DNA of 64,000 nucleotides, from the NCBI GenBank assembly GCA_949317995.1, contig OX439047.1, positions 46,873,505 through 46,937,504 of the forward strand, in the 5' to 3' direction. Below, in pieces: positions 34,188 through 47,900 of the stretch. The notes beneath the pieces were generated by a model. It did not search any database and was not told where the DNA came from. It saw nothing but the letters and a program-made list of their open reading frames with translations. Position 1 is the stretch's first letter, and every line of letters begins with the position of its first letter. This stretch comes from Acholoe squamosa (taxonomy: Eukaryota > Annelida > Polychaeta > Phyllodocida > Polynoidae). A program made the translations under genes and the position numbers.

Positions 34188-37100
34188 ATATAAAAGTCTG
34201 AGTCATATACCATGGCTCCACTAGCTGACTAGCGGCACTATAGATTTCTAAGAATTGTAAAAATAAAACACTACCCTTCTGCGTTATTTTATAGATATGA
34301 TTCACCATTGTTGAAAGCAGTATAAATACTAATAGTTAGCATTCTGAGATGTGAGACTGAATATTTCACTCGATTGACCTACTGCTAAGTGGCTATCTAT
34401 GACCCCCTTTGTTCTACGCTATTACCACACTCAGTGTTTCATCCTAGTAAACGAGGAAGAATTATTATTGGTTCTGTGATGGACAATATAGGCATTGTCG
34501 GGATCATATGGTTTATGTAGTCTTTTTATATGAGAGTTTCCCGACATTCAAAAGTTCACACATGGTAGTTGACAACACAAAGGTACAAAGAAAACATTAT
34601 TCACTGTGCGACCGTATACATCACTGTGATCTATAACCTTACTATGTACCATGCTGATTATAGACTGATAAAAAAATGTATGGACTTGTATCTGTAACTG
34701 AGACCTATACAGAGTTCACGTGAAATCAAAACAAGGTAACAAGGAAAATTGAATCCAGAAAACTATTATTACGATGTGTTAAAGTGTTGCATCAGTTTAC
34801 AAATATGTAATATTTATGATCCGGGGTCTAAATTTGTTCTAAAGAGTCAAAAGAAATAGAGAGCCAAATGGCGAACATGACATATCATTCAGATAGAAAT
34901 CAATTGGGAAACAGTATATCATTGTAAGGTAACAAAAGCCAATTGAGGACAAGTGAGGAATGGTAATATATTATGAAAAAGAATATTGTATGCAATGACA
35001 ATGACTCTAACCAAGACATAATTCATCCTGCATTCACCCAAAATATTTAATGTGGCATAGATTCCTGCCTTAGAATAGTCACCAGTTAAGTTAAGGGGAA
35101 GGGATTTTCAATTACCTTTAGATTAAGTATGCTGATATAAAGGTTTAATATTCGGAATATAATTTAAATACCAATCAAGGGGAGAGTCAGACTATGGTAC
35201 ATCCATAGGACCACAGTCTGATGCAAGATGATTCAAGTGGTAAAATGAGGAGCGTCATGAAGGTGTAAATGGCCCACTAGGAGGAAGACAGCCCGAACAT
35301 GGAGGTGTTACTCGTGATGATCAGGACACGGGAGGAAAGACGCCTTGCGTGCCCCGTACCCATCCATACATGCTCGTAGGTGATTGGTAACTTTGCTCAT
35401 TGGTCTTCAAAGCAGGGGGAATCCGTTTACAGCCTTTGCAGTGTGTGAAGGTACATGGTTGTGTGATGTTGGGACATGGCATGTCAGACGGATTTATCAC
35501 CTCCCTAGCAACAGCAGCAGCCACCACAGCATCCTTTTATCACCACACAGCACCACAGGAGAGGCTACCAACATAGGCTGCTGGCAAATATGGCACCTTT
35601 TCTATATATCACTGTCACGTCTGTATCTAGAGGCAACTGGTATCCGAATACTCATAATTTTCAGGATTTCTTGCTTTGATATGGAGCTCAGATTAGCTGC
35701 GGTTGAGTAGCCTTTATTTTCACATGGCTAAATTAAGCATGAGATGGTCTGTGATTCCATCTATATTTTCAGGGAATTAAACTTCCCTTTTGATCTCAAT
35801 CTAAATCAAATGACATAAGGTCAGATTCCACCTATGCTGGAACAAGTTGTCAAAACTACTTAAATTGTATAATTATCATGTGATCAATTAAATTGGTGTG
35901 CCATGGCGGTGCTGCATGATTTCACACCACCCAGTATAAACAAAAAGAAAGAGAAAATAAATAACGAAAAGAAAAGCGATATTGCTGCATTAACATGTGA
36001 GAGAATTCATCGTTTCAGAAATATGAAGTGCATTATAGAGGGCAATGAATGTCCTGCTTCAAATGAAAAAAAAATATGAACTGCATGTATAGATACTAAG
36101 GTTTGGTGAAATCTTATAATTGATTCGCAACTTCGGATCATATAAAAACAGTTGCTTGTTGAGAATATTATGCCGCTCTCTTACTATACAGTAAATGGAA
36201 AGTATTCATACACTATTCATAAATGAATAGCTTTTATCTCCTAGGGGTTGCTAGTGAAACCAAAACAAAAAGAGTAAACACTTAAACAGGACTCAACCAT
36301 TGGATGTGCTCCGGAACGGCAACACCCAGCAGTAATTTCCGTATAGTGCACTGTCCCCATTATAAGTATAGCAAGGAGTGAAGTCCCTGGAAAGGGACTT
36401 ATAAATACAGTACCCCTACCCCATACCCTTTCCCAATCCTCGCCCTCTCCTGGGTCTGACTGATGGTCGATATTCAGACGTATAAGGAAAGGGGATTACT
36501 GAGCTATGGCTGCGTTCGAATGACGCTCCCTAAATGTATTCGCTAGGCCGCCCACTCCTGCACCGTGGGATTTCAAATTCTGCTTTCTGTCAATAATGAA
36601 GTGATGAATAGAGAGAACTGTGTCTGTGGCTAGAACCTGAGCATCAGCCTCAATAAGGGATCTAGGGAGCCAGGTAGGCCTCTGTTAAATTTGATTTTAG
36701 CTCATCTGAAATATATTGCTTTGGTTGCGGTCGGTACAGTGCCCATGGGAATTGATATACATGTGGTTTCCTAGACACTGAATACACCATACTGATTGTG
36801 ATATACTGCAATGCCTCTTGGAGGGGGTGGTCACACTCAAACCAAGATAAGATTAGTACAATTGGCTTCACGTGTAAAGCAGCTAAAATAGATAAAGTGA
36901 TACCTCTTAAATGATAACAATAGCATACCCTCCGTGAATACTCTCGGGGAATGTAACATTATCCCAACTCATCAACAGAAAATGCAGCAGTCAAGAGTAA
37001 AGAAGTGACACATTTGATGCCTCAAAGTCCCACATCCACGCCAAGTTGAAAGATATGACTCTATAACAGTGATATCTTAAAACGTTAACAAGTTTGGTTC

Positions 37101-37937
37101 AGCTTATCATTATAGTAAGTTTCATTGTAAAAATCAAATAACGAACCTCATGTTTTAAAGTTCCAAATATAAATTGATATGAGGTATATATAATCAAATA
37201 TCATAGGTAGTTAGCGAGGTAAATCAAGCACCCCAATCTAAAGAATAGACCTGTATGACACTTCCTTGGCTTTGATCTTACAAATGACTGGCCGTTTTTC
37301 CTCTAAACACGAATAGCTAGATAATAAAGGGAAACGAGATCTCGTAACCCTGTATAGGTGTTCCAAAGTACACACAAAATAATATAATCATGCCTGAATT
37401 GGTGCATGTAATACCCCTATATTGTGATGGAGTAGAAAATCATGATCCCAGAATTTTTCTGGCGTGCTCGATCTAGAGTAACGCCACCTTCAGGTGCGAT
37501 AGGGAGGGAAAATGGTGAGGTAACACCTCAAAACTCCCCCCTGGCGTTAGAATGAGGAAGTAAGTGAGGCTGTGAGGCTGTAGCCTGTCACAATGACTTA
37601 CTCTTCCTCGGGTTAAGCATAATACGGCTGCATGAAGGACATTGAAATACACATTTTTCTATGTATCTCATATGTTAACTAGGAGACGTGGCGATGTGAG
37701 TTACTGGGTGAAATTCCTATCAAAATAATATGTTATGGAGTCATCTCTCTTTTAAGTTTTGAAAAGTGTTTTTCTTTATTATCATTTCGGTTATGGCTTT
37801 TTATTAATTGTTCAAAAAGATATGGAGTATGATATATGTTGTTCAATAAACGTAATCAAGGAAGACGTGAAATTCTCCGTGTTCTTATTTATGACTATCT
37901 TGGAATGACTACCGACCCAGGTAGCAAGGATACATTG
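34188..37937. other. Intergenic, no gene seen
   Basis: Long AT-rich stretch with no supported gene, RNA or mobile element. Open frames near 35384-35710 (forward) and 36662-36871 (reverse) have no recognisable motif. Confidence 0.5.
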
Positions 37938-37984
37938 GGCCAATGTCGGCTTATATTCGGCCAATGTCGGCTTATATTCGGCCA
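37938..37984 (+). repeat. 21-bp direct repeat, two full copies
   Basis: The unit GGCCAATGTCGGCTTATATT plus C occurs twice head to tail, followed by the start of a third (GGCCA). Confidence 0.88.
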
Positions 37985-39569
37985 AGCATGGACAAGCATG
38001 GCCCAATGCTCCATTGCTGATTGGGGAGTGTGTGATTGACGCGCCTGCATATTGTGGAGGTCAGTTCCTTCAAAATCCATCAGGGGGAGTAACTGCTTCA
38101 AGAAAACACCGTGAAGCTGCAGTCACTGACTGTGCAGTGTAGGAACAAACTGCAGACAGAGATGTATAAATAGACGATATGATCAGCTTTTCAATTACAA
38201 TAGATTTGGTATACCATTCACTGCATTCAAAGTACCAGTAGATCTACCAGTAATTCTGAAAAAAAAAGCTGCAGCTTAGTGCCATGCAGAATTTTCTTCT
38301 TTTTTTCAAAACAGACTAGTGTAGCTCACAGCGCCTGCAAATTGAATCTCTCCAAAACGTGGTAGGTGATTGTACCTAATGGCCTTTGACTGCTTTGCAG
38401 GGTCACTCCACACAATCTATAAATAAGTAGGTGGAATTTTGTAGAGTGGCCGTAGCAGTGGCAGGAGTAGTGCCCAAAAATATTCGCTATTTAATCAGTA
38501 TAGACAGCTCTTATAACGATATAAGCTGATCGATCGTACGCTGTTTTGATATAACCTCCAGGGTGGTGGAACGTAGGGAATAGAGATGTCACAGACTCAG
38601 ACAGAGGGTTAATGTCTCTAAATACCACTCTTTAAGTATCATTGAGAATTAATGGTGAAAACGACGCAGTAAACCCACTAAAAATGATCAAAATCCACTA
38701 AATAAAAAGCACTTTTAGATCTAAGTGCCTGCTATACGTTGGTAACATAATTTGCTCCTTCATAAGCCTGAGCAAGGTGTCTGATCAACCTAATGGGAGG
38801 TGAAGACTGGTAAGGCACATGCTTTGACATGGTTTTCAGTCAATTGGGGGAGCGGGGGCAGGGTTAAGGTCATGACTTAAAACCTCATGAATTGTGTTTC
38901 TTTTTTACCTATAGATCTACTCGAGCACTTTCTCTACCAATACCATTCCATGTATACTGTTGATATAAGAATCAGAATGTTATTCCACCGAGGTATGCAT
39001 GTAGTATATGTAGTATGTCAAGGGGTAGACATGTGCCTGCTCAGTCAGTCTTCATGAATAGGCATAATTTCCCACTTGTTCTCAATAAAATATCTGACAA
39101 TGTTAACAATAGACATGCTAACAACCGTTATACTTCTTACTGTAACTGGAATGGTCAAAGGTGTGTCTCAAGCTTTAATAAATTTGTTTACAGTGAAGTG
39201 ACCAATACCTCTGTGTTGGTCAGCGACTATGTTAATCATGTTATGGAAACATGTCTGTGACAAGTGTTGATGGCTCTGTAGGCAATGTCACCTGGGATGA
39301 ATCCAAGTTCCCCCCGAATTTTTTCATTAACAAAACCAAGATGGATATTGTCATGAAAAAGTATGTTTTATAGGCTTACCTTTAACTGTAAGAGACAGAA
39401 AAACGACACTGTTCTCTCAGGGCTGGGTAGCAATGAAGATTTTGATCAATTGAGGAAGACGTCATGTTGACATTACTTCCTATGAATGGTTATGCTATAG
39501 CTCTGCACAGTTTCAGGATTGCAGAGATCACTGCAACGTACTCATTCCATAATCCCAGGAAGATTTCTA
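37985..39569. other. Intergenic, nothing recognised
   Basis: No coding or structural signal that I can support. Confidence 0.5.
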
Positions 39570-39856
39570 CACTGAAAACATGGAAGATCCGAAACTAGTC
39601 AGCCGTGACCACTTTAGGTCAACAAGTTGATGATAACTAAAACTACAACTTTAGGTAGTCAAACTGATGACTTTGAGTCGTCAGGATGACAATACTGACA
39701 GTACAGATTCATCATATTGACAACTCAGCTCGTCAGGATGATGACCTAAAGTCGTCATTTTGACTACCTAAAGTTGTAGTTTTAGGTATCATCAACTTGA
39801 GGACCTAAAGTGGTCACCGCTGTCTATATAGTTTCGGGTCTTCAATGTTTTCAGTG
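39570..39856. mobile_element. Palindromic MITE with TA-flanked CACTG ends
   Basis: The ends are CACTGAAAACAT and ATGTTTTCAGTG, each flanked by TA (39568-39569 and 39857-39858). Almost the whole 287 bp is palindromic: CTACCTAAAGTTGTAGTTTT on the right pairs with the left arm near 39640, and GACCTAAAGTGGTCAC pairs with the arm near 39610. No coding capacity. Confidence 0.85.
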
Positions 39857-39858
39857 TA

Positions 39859-42195
39859 ATGTTAGGACATAGGAGTAACATCAGATTTGTTCCACAGTAT
39901 TCTTACACCAAACATGCCTACAGGACACACTATTTAGAGTTAGCATCCGTTGCCTATTACTGGAAGATTTATTAACCCCTAGGTGCCCAAGCGTGCTTTA
40001 AAGCGCGGTTTTGGGCTCAAATGGGGCTTAAATAAATGTATATTGAAGGAAACTATCATCTACTGGTCCAATCTGCAAAGTTAGACCCTCTATAGAACAA
40101 CCATGACCTCCCCATCACAATACAGCCATCCATTTTTCTCTATCACCATTATACCTAACACAGGGAGTCAAAATTTGAAAATGATTCATTAGAGGGCCAC
40201 CCTCCAGGGGGCTAAGACCAGACATGACACAATTATTACGCTAGATCATATACATCCAATGTCCCATACTCCCATTAGATTCTAAAAGAAATGTTCATAT
40301 CCATAGAGATGATCCATGCATTGTTACTAGCACATTATGTCTCCTGAGTGGTAGTACACATATATATGCAGAATTGAATGAGGCCTCAGAATTACAGGTA
40401 TTATGGATAGGGGGGGGGTCTATATAATACACAAGAGAGGCCAAATGCTACCAATGACAACAAATGGAATGTTTTGGTAACTAAACCTGACCAATAAATT
40501 TCATGTCCTTAACTGAAAGTCTTCACTGAGTTATGAGTATTCAGGAAATGCAATACAGAGCCAATATCAAAAGATAAGATCAAAATAACACATGGGCTTA
40601 TCAACAAAGTAATATAATTGTGAAATAATGTAAAATCTTCAAATAATTCTGGGCACCAAAAGGTTAAGTGAATTGTAATGAAAAACCACATGGCTTCAGC
40701 CATGGCCTTGGTACCACATTATATCAGAATATGATTGAGCATTATGATATTCAGAAAGTACTCTTTATAAGAAAGGCATAAGGATTCAGTAGTGTGCAAT
40801 ACTAGCGTGGTGGTTGTAATTATTCTTTAAAAGATGGGTTACCAATGTTTGCAGTTGGCTGGCGACCTGACTCTATTTTGGGGACATCATAGAGGCAGGC
40901 TATGTCTAAGAAGCTACCAGTCAAGCATCCCCTGCTTTAGCCCTTACTCACAAGAGGGCACCCTAACGCTCCAATGGTCAACCTGTCTCCCCTATACAGA
41001 TGTTTGGATATAGTCTGTGATTGGGGAATAGAAATACTCCCATCTAGTGGAGTTCAAGTGTACTTCTCCCCATGATCTGGGGAAAATGTCATCAGACATG
41101 GCCAGCGGGTATTATGCCCTCAAATTCCTCTGGGGACCAGCATAATTTCTGCGACAACACGACCATATAGATTTTTAAAAGCAGACAAGATGTTGATATA
41201 TCAAAAGACTTTTTGTTGCACTTGGTATTTTGAAGTTTCTTTCAAAAGGGGGTCAACGATACCCTTTCGGAATTTACTGAAAAATACATAGGGTACAAAA
41301 TGTGTCTGAACATGAGAGATCTCCTTTAATACAAGGGTCAAGATCAGTCAAAAGCTATGTACAAATGGTTTAATCTAGGCAGGCCTATAATAGAAGGCAG
41401 GGGATATCATAGTCCCAGAGGCCTGCAACACTAAGGCACTTTTTCCTATCTACAGAACTTCTACTTGACTGAGAACCTCTATGCATAATGCAGTCCATAA
41501 GACAAGGGCATGGAGGTGCATGGTAATGCCATCTGTCTCCATGTAATGAAGATACTGAGATTATAGACTGTGGGTTAGCATACAATATTTTGGTATTTTC
41601 ACTGACCCACACACAAGGTGTCTAACCTCTCCAGTAGAAAAATTCAAGATAGTGGGTGTCTATTTTGATATTCAATAACAAATGCAAATTTAACAATAAA
41701 ATAGAATTCACTACCATTCATTGATAGTATTTACAAACCTTAGTGATCTATTCTTCATGAAAACAAAATGACACAGATGCATCAAATATCTTAAGTGTTG
41801 GTAGTACTTCTTGGTAGTGATTAATTCTGGTACCAAAATTGTTGCTTGCCCCATCTAGTGGAATATCCTAGAATAATTATGTATGTCAAACCATCATATG
41901 TCAAGTGTCTTTGCCATGGCCATGACCCTAGTCTGCTCACAGATGACATGGCATTTTTAGGCATGTCAAATCATATGAGCATTACTGTGTGCTACAGTTG
42001 TCATAGTGACATATGTGCACATGTCCCAATGTCATGTGCTCTCTGTGTGAAATCAAGTTGACATGGGTACACATGTCACTTTGTCAGGAAGACTTTTTTC
42101 AGTGTAGAACTACACTGTTCTCTTAGGGCTGGGTATCATTGTAGCCAGTCTTATTATAGAGTGAGCCTGTGAGCTCAGGAGACTATTTCTTAATA
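39859..42195. other. Intergenic, no gene seen
   Basis: ACACTGTTCTCTCAGGGCTGGGTA just left of the MITE (near 39409) recurs with small changes at about 42112, suggesting another small repeat family. No gene recognised. Confidence 0.5.
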
Positions 42196-42421
42196 CACTA
42201 CGACTGCTGTCCCTTAAATTGTAGTGAGAACCTAATAACTTGGCCTTAACAGCACCATGAACTATTAGTCCCTAATGTCTGCACCAGTACGACTGCCCTA
42301 CTAAAATTATGTAATTACTGCATAGCTGCTAATCGTAGTGAGCAGTCGTAGGGCAGTTCCTACGATAGCCTGGCTCATTCTTGGCATTTTTAAATTGTAG
42401 TGGCTGTGTGCAGTCGTAGTA
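42196..42421. repeat. Small inverted-repeat element with ACTACGACTGC ends
   Basis: ACTACGACTGC near 42198 is the inverse of GCAGTCGTAGT at 42410-42420. Inner TACGACTGCCCTAC and GCAGTCGTAGGGCAG also pair. MITE-like, no coding content. Confidence 0.6.
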
Positions 42422-42539
42422 CATTGAGAAATGGCCTCCTGGTACTCCACCACAAATTTAAAAGCTTTTGACAATGAAGACCCTACTTGTACACAGGTGA
42501 TCAATCCTTCTCTTAGAGACGCTTGCATAATATCAAGAT

Positions 42540-43170
42540 ATTTCTAATGTTAAGACAAATCATAACTTTGGAACTGTTACAAAATCTAGTTTAGTATTGT
42601 CAATATACAGATCAGGCTTTAAATTATCGATATTCTTGAAAGGTGGGGTGAAGTATGTACATTTTGTCTTTTCTATGTTTAAACTTAGCTTATTCTCCTT
42701 GCACCACCTGCTGAACAGGTCCAAATCCCTCTGTATCTTTCTATTGATATCTTCCAAACTATCGCTAGAATAATATATAACAGTATCATCTGCATATAGC
42801 CAGACTGTACTATGTTCAAAAATATTTACCATATCATTTACGTACAGTGAAAATAATGTCAGCCCTAATACTGAAACTTGTAGGACACCTCCTGTCATGC
42901 TAGCATCATCAGAAATGTGACTATTGGCCTTTGTACATTGGGATCTATTTTCGAGATAATTTGACATTAATTCTAAGAAATTCCCTGAAACCTCATATTT
43001 TTTTTCAATTTTTGAGCCAAAATTAAGTGATCCACAGTATCAAATGCTTTGGAAAAATCTGCATATACAGCTGCTGTTAATAACCCCTTATTTCTATTAA
43101 TTAGGATATCATCAGTAAATTTAGATACAGTGTCTATGGTAGATCTCCCATGTTTTCAACCAAGATGCTA
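42540..43170 (-). pseudogene. LINE reverse-transcriptase fragment, truncated at both ends
   Basis: Reading from 43170 downwards, a GRST-like box, then ADFSKAFDTVDHLI with the first catalytic Asp in a shifted frame, then from 42967 a 135-residue open frame with TGGVLQVSVLGLTLFSLYVN, VWLYADDTVIYYSSD (YADD box) and a KTK-containing stretch. It breaks off after the thumb region and lacks the endonuclease. It is related to, but clearly different from, the LINE at 44.6-50 kb. Confidence 0.85.
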
Positions 43171-43365
43171 TGTTCTTTGAGGTGTTTTCCAGTTTTTTTT
43201 ATAGTATTCCATGACTGTGCAGTTTTGCATTATGATACTGTCGTCTTCAAGCTGTAACGCCCCTGTTTGTATCATGTATGTTGCTATGGTATCTAGGCAA
43301 AATAGATATATGCTAATCTAATTTTTTATATTGATATTTCATGAACCTTGTATGTACACATAAGG

Positions 43366-43570
43366 GACTCGTTCTACAATGTTACATTCCTGTTTGTATA
43401 TTATATATTAGAAGCCCATTTCAACTTGTATAATGGTGTATAGAATATATGTTTGGGTGGCATATTGGGATTCGTTCCACAGCGTTACATCTCAATGCCA
43501 ATATCATATATATAGCTTACATAATTCAATTTGTATATGTGTACCTTCTAACCCTAGGTATCATGTTCTA
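43366..43570. repeat. Degenerate tandem repeat, period about 103 bp
   Basis: GGGACTCGTTCTACAATGTT near 43366 and GGGATTCGTTCCACAGCGTT near 43469 start two diverged units that both continue with an AT-rich middle and a TTCAACTTGTATA or TTCAATTTGTATA tail. Confidence 0.55.
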
Positions 43571-43809
43571 CACCTGTTTAATAACACATTCAAGGCTCTT
43601 TAGAACAAACTTAAGACAGCTGCTGTTGGAACGTCATTGTGTCTCATATCATAGCGTCCATCTGAAATCATATAAAGTGAGATGGTCAAACTGAAACAGA
43701 GAAGATTTAATAAACCTTGCATCCAGGGCTCTGCATCCACCGTTAGGTTAAAACATGAACCCTCCTACATTAAACATGCCCTTTACCACATGGTGGGACG
43801 ATACTTCGT

Positions 43810-44275
43810 TTAGTCTATTTTACCGCATCCAGGGATAGGGTGCCTCCCGTAGGTTGTTTTGATGTGCTGCTTTAGGATCCTAGTCCACGCCTTTTTCAGG
43901 TCCTCTCCATGGTGCAGTCCATCCTATAGCTTTTCATATTTGTTCTTCCTAACTCCATGGTGATAGTTATATATAGGGCGAGCAATCCAAGGTGTGAGCA
44001 GTCTAACTTTATTGTTCATTTTGAATATTTCATCGTTCACTCGCCATATTGCTCTGTCTAGCATCTGCTGGTGGAACCAATAGCCATTGATGCAGGTTAT
44101 AGTATATCCATGCCTACAAGTGTGCAGACATAGATGATGGTATTTGGGAACTTTTGCCTTAAGTGTCCAACGTGCTTGTCAAATTCATTAATCAGGCATT
44201 CATATATGGGTGATTCTTCCCAAAGGTCCCACTTTTGTTTTTTTAGGTCATTTTGGATATATGCGGCTCTAGAAT
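43810..44275 (-). pseudogene. SGNH/GDSL-hydrolase-like relic, probably a retrotransposon ORF1 piece
   Basis: The reverse strand reads SPIYECLINEFDKHVGHLRQ and FPNTIIYVCTLVG, then after a frameshift WRVNDEIFKMNNKVRLLTPW. An in-frame stop follows, then DGLHHGEDLKKAWTRILKQH, ending at 43810. The order (helix, central strand, Asn-containing helix, DxxH near the C-terminus) is that of SGNH hydrolases. Such esterase-like domains occur in ORF1 of CR1-type LINEs. Its placement upstream of the reverse-transcriptase fragment at 42.5-43.2 kb would suit one broken element. The N-terminal Ser motif is not visible. Confidence 0.6.
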
Positions 44276-44682
44276 AAAAACTATCTACCTATTTTATTTT
44301 TTTGAACAAATTTAAACTTTATTTGGTCTAGTAGTACATACATCATGTAAACATAGGCATGCTGTGTATTTGTTGGTATGTATTAGAATTTAGCGTATAT
44401 ATATATTTGCCTAAGTACATACGTTGATATATTACATGATTACCCATTTTATAAGGTAATTCATTTAATAATAACACGACCAAACAGTTAATGACCAGAT
44501 CGTCATTTCAGAAATGTTGTTATGATCTGACCATATAAATCAAAACCGGTATTCATACAAATTATAAGATATAATAACAATAATTTTGAAACAATTTGGG
44601 GCACTTTTAGTCTACTTTAAATATAGAATAATAATAATTACCCCTCCCTAGTCTCATAAATGATTTTTTACAGCATGCACCT

Positions 44683-44968
44683 ATACAGTCCAATACTAGA
44701 TAACGTTATGCAAGCTTTGACAAAGTCGATGTAGACCATCATAAGTAGTCTGAAATAGACCGTTACTATTGCACTTTAAGGATTAGGTTTAACTCAGTCA
44801 TTTTTTGGTACAGTATGTACAATATATACAGTTCAATAAAAGATAATGTTAAGCAAGCTTTGACAAGGTCGACGTAGTCCATCACAAGTAGTCTTAAATA
44901 GACCGTTACTATTGCACTTTAGGGATTAGGTTTAACTCAGACATTTCTAGCTACAGTATGTATAATTA
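44683..44968 (-). repeat. 143-bp tandem repeat in the LINE 3' region
   Basis: Two head-to-tail units begin ATACAGTCCAATA and ATACAGTTCAATA. Both contain GCAAGCTTTGACAA, TAGACCGTTACTATTGCACT and ATTAGGTTTAACTCAG. They lie directly after the ORF2 stop and are probably 3' UTR. Confidence 0.85.
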
Positions 44969-44982
44969 TTTTACGATATATT

Positions 44983-47900
44983 TTATATATTGATAGATTC
45001 TATCATACATTTCTTTGATAAGGCTTTAAATTTGTCTTTGTCTCTAATATTTCTGATATCAGGCTCTAGATTATTCCACGCTTGGGCACATAGACATTCA
45101 GGAGATTTTGTGTAAGCTGTACAATTAATTTTCATATAATTTAATATCGGAGCACTTGAAAATCTTGTCGTTCTAACAGTAGGTTTAATATACTCTTCCT
45201 TTGTGGATCTCTTATAGGCTAACATTTTTATATGATGTAGTCTCCTAGCTTCAAGTTTCGGGCTCCTTGTATCCCTATGTACAAGATCTGTTGGGGTTAG
45301 TACATGTACATCTAGACAGGTTTTTAAACATTTATTTTGCAATCTTTGCAATACTTGTAACAAATCAGCATTAGCTCCATTATATAAAATATCACATTGG
45401 TATTATATGCATTTTGTACATTCTTATTCTTGCTGCAGTTGATAGATATTTTCTTGTTTTATACAAAATTAATGATTTGTACCGAACACTCTTGATGACA
45501 TTTCTCATATGCATATTAAAATTCATTTCTTGGTCAAGGGTAACCCCTAAGTATTTGTATGATTGAACATTCATTAACGTTTTACCATTAAGGACAATCT
45601 TAGGTTTTTGTATTTTCTTCAATTTGATTGCTGAAGCAAAGGTCATTATTTTCGTCTTGTTTTCATTCATTGTAAGTTTGTTGGCTGAAGACCAGAGAGA
45701 GAAGGAATTAAGTGCAATAGTCAACTGATTTGTTAAGGTGTCTAAGTTTTTACCGGATACATACAGTACAGAGTCATCTGCGTATAGCAAGGTTTTATGC
45801 ACATCATTATCAGAAATGCAATCATTAATATACAACAAAAAGAACAAAGGACCCAATATTGAGCCCTGTGGTACGCCACATGTTAGACTTGCTTTATCTG
45901 AACGTATATGGTTGGCTATAGCACATTGCTGTCTCCTTGATAAATAATTCTCAATTAAGGTTAAATTTCTATTTCTGACTCCGTATTGTTCTAATTTCTT
46001 TAATAATATTAAATGATTTACCGAATCAAATGCTTTTTTTATATCAATAAAGGCAGCCATTGTTATATTACCTTCATTTCTATTTTTTAATACATCATCA
46101 ACTAATACTGAGATAGAATCTAGTGTAGATTTACTTTTCTGGTATCCACCTTGGTTTTTCGATAAAATATCATATCTTTCTAAATGGTCACTTAGTTTGT
46201 TATGTATAAGTCTTTCTAGGATTTTTCCCGGTACCGGTAGAACACTTATCGGTCTAAGGTTAGAGACATTGGATGGGTCCCCTCCTTTGGGGAGAGGAGT
46301 CACCGTAGCAATTTTCCAACTATCAGGGATTTGGCCTGTATTCGTAATCAAATTAATGATTTTTATAAATTTTTGAGGGAACTTTAACATAGTTTTTTTA
46401 AATATATCTGTAGATAAATAGTCAATAGCAGATGACTTGGATATGTCTATGTCAGATAAGCATTTCATAATTTCATCATCTGTAAAGATCATCTCTGGCA
46501 TATCCACCTCACATCTCGTGCCCTTAAAATTAAATATGGTTTGATGTTGTTCCGCCAGCCTAGGACCAATTTCTGCGAAAAAAATTATTTATATAAGTAG
46601 AGGTATCATTAATTGTAATTACTTGGCCGTTTTCGTCAGTTAACATGATTGACTTGCTGCTAGTTTTATTTGAAGGTAAAATATCCTTAATAGTACTCCA
46701 AAATTTCTTAGAATCTTTCTTAAATACTTCAGATAGGTTGGAATAATATGTGTAGAGGCAAGGAGAAAGGGTGCTCCATGCTAAAAGTCAACTTTAAAAT
46801 TCAAATCATTAGCTTTACAGTGATACATAGCATGAGAAGATACTCCTGTTAGTTTTGGAGGAATGGCTTGCTAGATATGGGTAGGTGTGACCATTTCAAG
46901 AATGTTAATAAGCTCTATGTCTAATTGGTCATGAGATATATAGCTAATTAGCATAATGTATGCTAATTAGCTAAATTCGTATAAATTTTTATTCTTTTGC
47001 CCATAACTTTTGATCTAGAAATGGTATTTTCATTCTGTTTTCGCCATAGTAAACCTTGTGGGATGTTCCTTCAAATGGAATCATTGATTTTCCTATTTAG
47101 AATGAAAATCATGTTTCCATGGCAACAGAAATCAACAAAAATGCCTATTTTGGCCCAAAAACATTCTTTTTACATGCCAAATTTGGAACCTTTCCACCCA
47201 AAATAGAACGTTTTGTCAAAAACCATTGAATTCTCCATAAAAAAGTAGCCTATAACAGTTTTAGTCATATTTTTCCTATTCTAGTCCATAGTGGTGCCCC
47301 CTGGTGGCTAAATCTGGTACTAAATCCCGCAGTAACTGTCCTTTCTGCTTGCTGGCTCACATATGTTTCCTTAGCCAATTCAATGTCTCTATTAACTTGG
47401 TTTCGACTCTCTCTAGCTCTATGCCATGATATGATATCCATATTTTTCCTGGCTAACTTTATTAATGCATTTTTGTCGTTGATCTTTTCAAGTAGCTCAT
47501 TAGACATCCATGGGCTAGGTTTGTCTACCACCTTAAAGCTTTTTACCGGACATTGCAGGTCTAACATTCTTTTTATCATATTTTCTAATATAGTCCAGCA
47601 AACATTTGGGTCGTTTGATTCATTAAAATGGTCCTAATTACAATTTTCTAAGTCTAGATAAAAATTTTCTATATTAAGTTTGTTGTATGATCTTCCAAAA
47701 AATGTTCTAAAATTTTTCTTTGTGTGTATTTGGGCTTTTTGGATATGTACCGGTAGGTGGTCCGATAGGTGTATGTTCAATGCACCGCGAGAGGTAATGG
47801 AATCACAGTTTGAGAAGATCAAGTCTATACACGTGTTGGTACCTGATGTGGTTGTGACCTCGTTAACAAGTTGTACTAAGTTAAAATGATCAAAGGTTTC

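Noticed and set aside
33359-34193. Two open frames encoding nearly the same peptide on opposite strands
   Set aside because: The peptide is shared only because the DNA is an inverted repeat; no family motif and no codon conservation visible.
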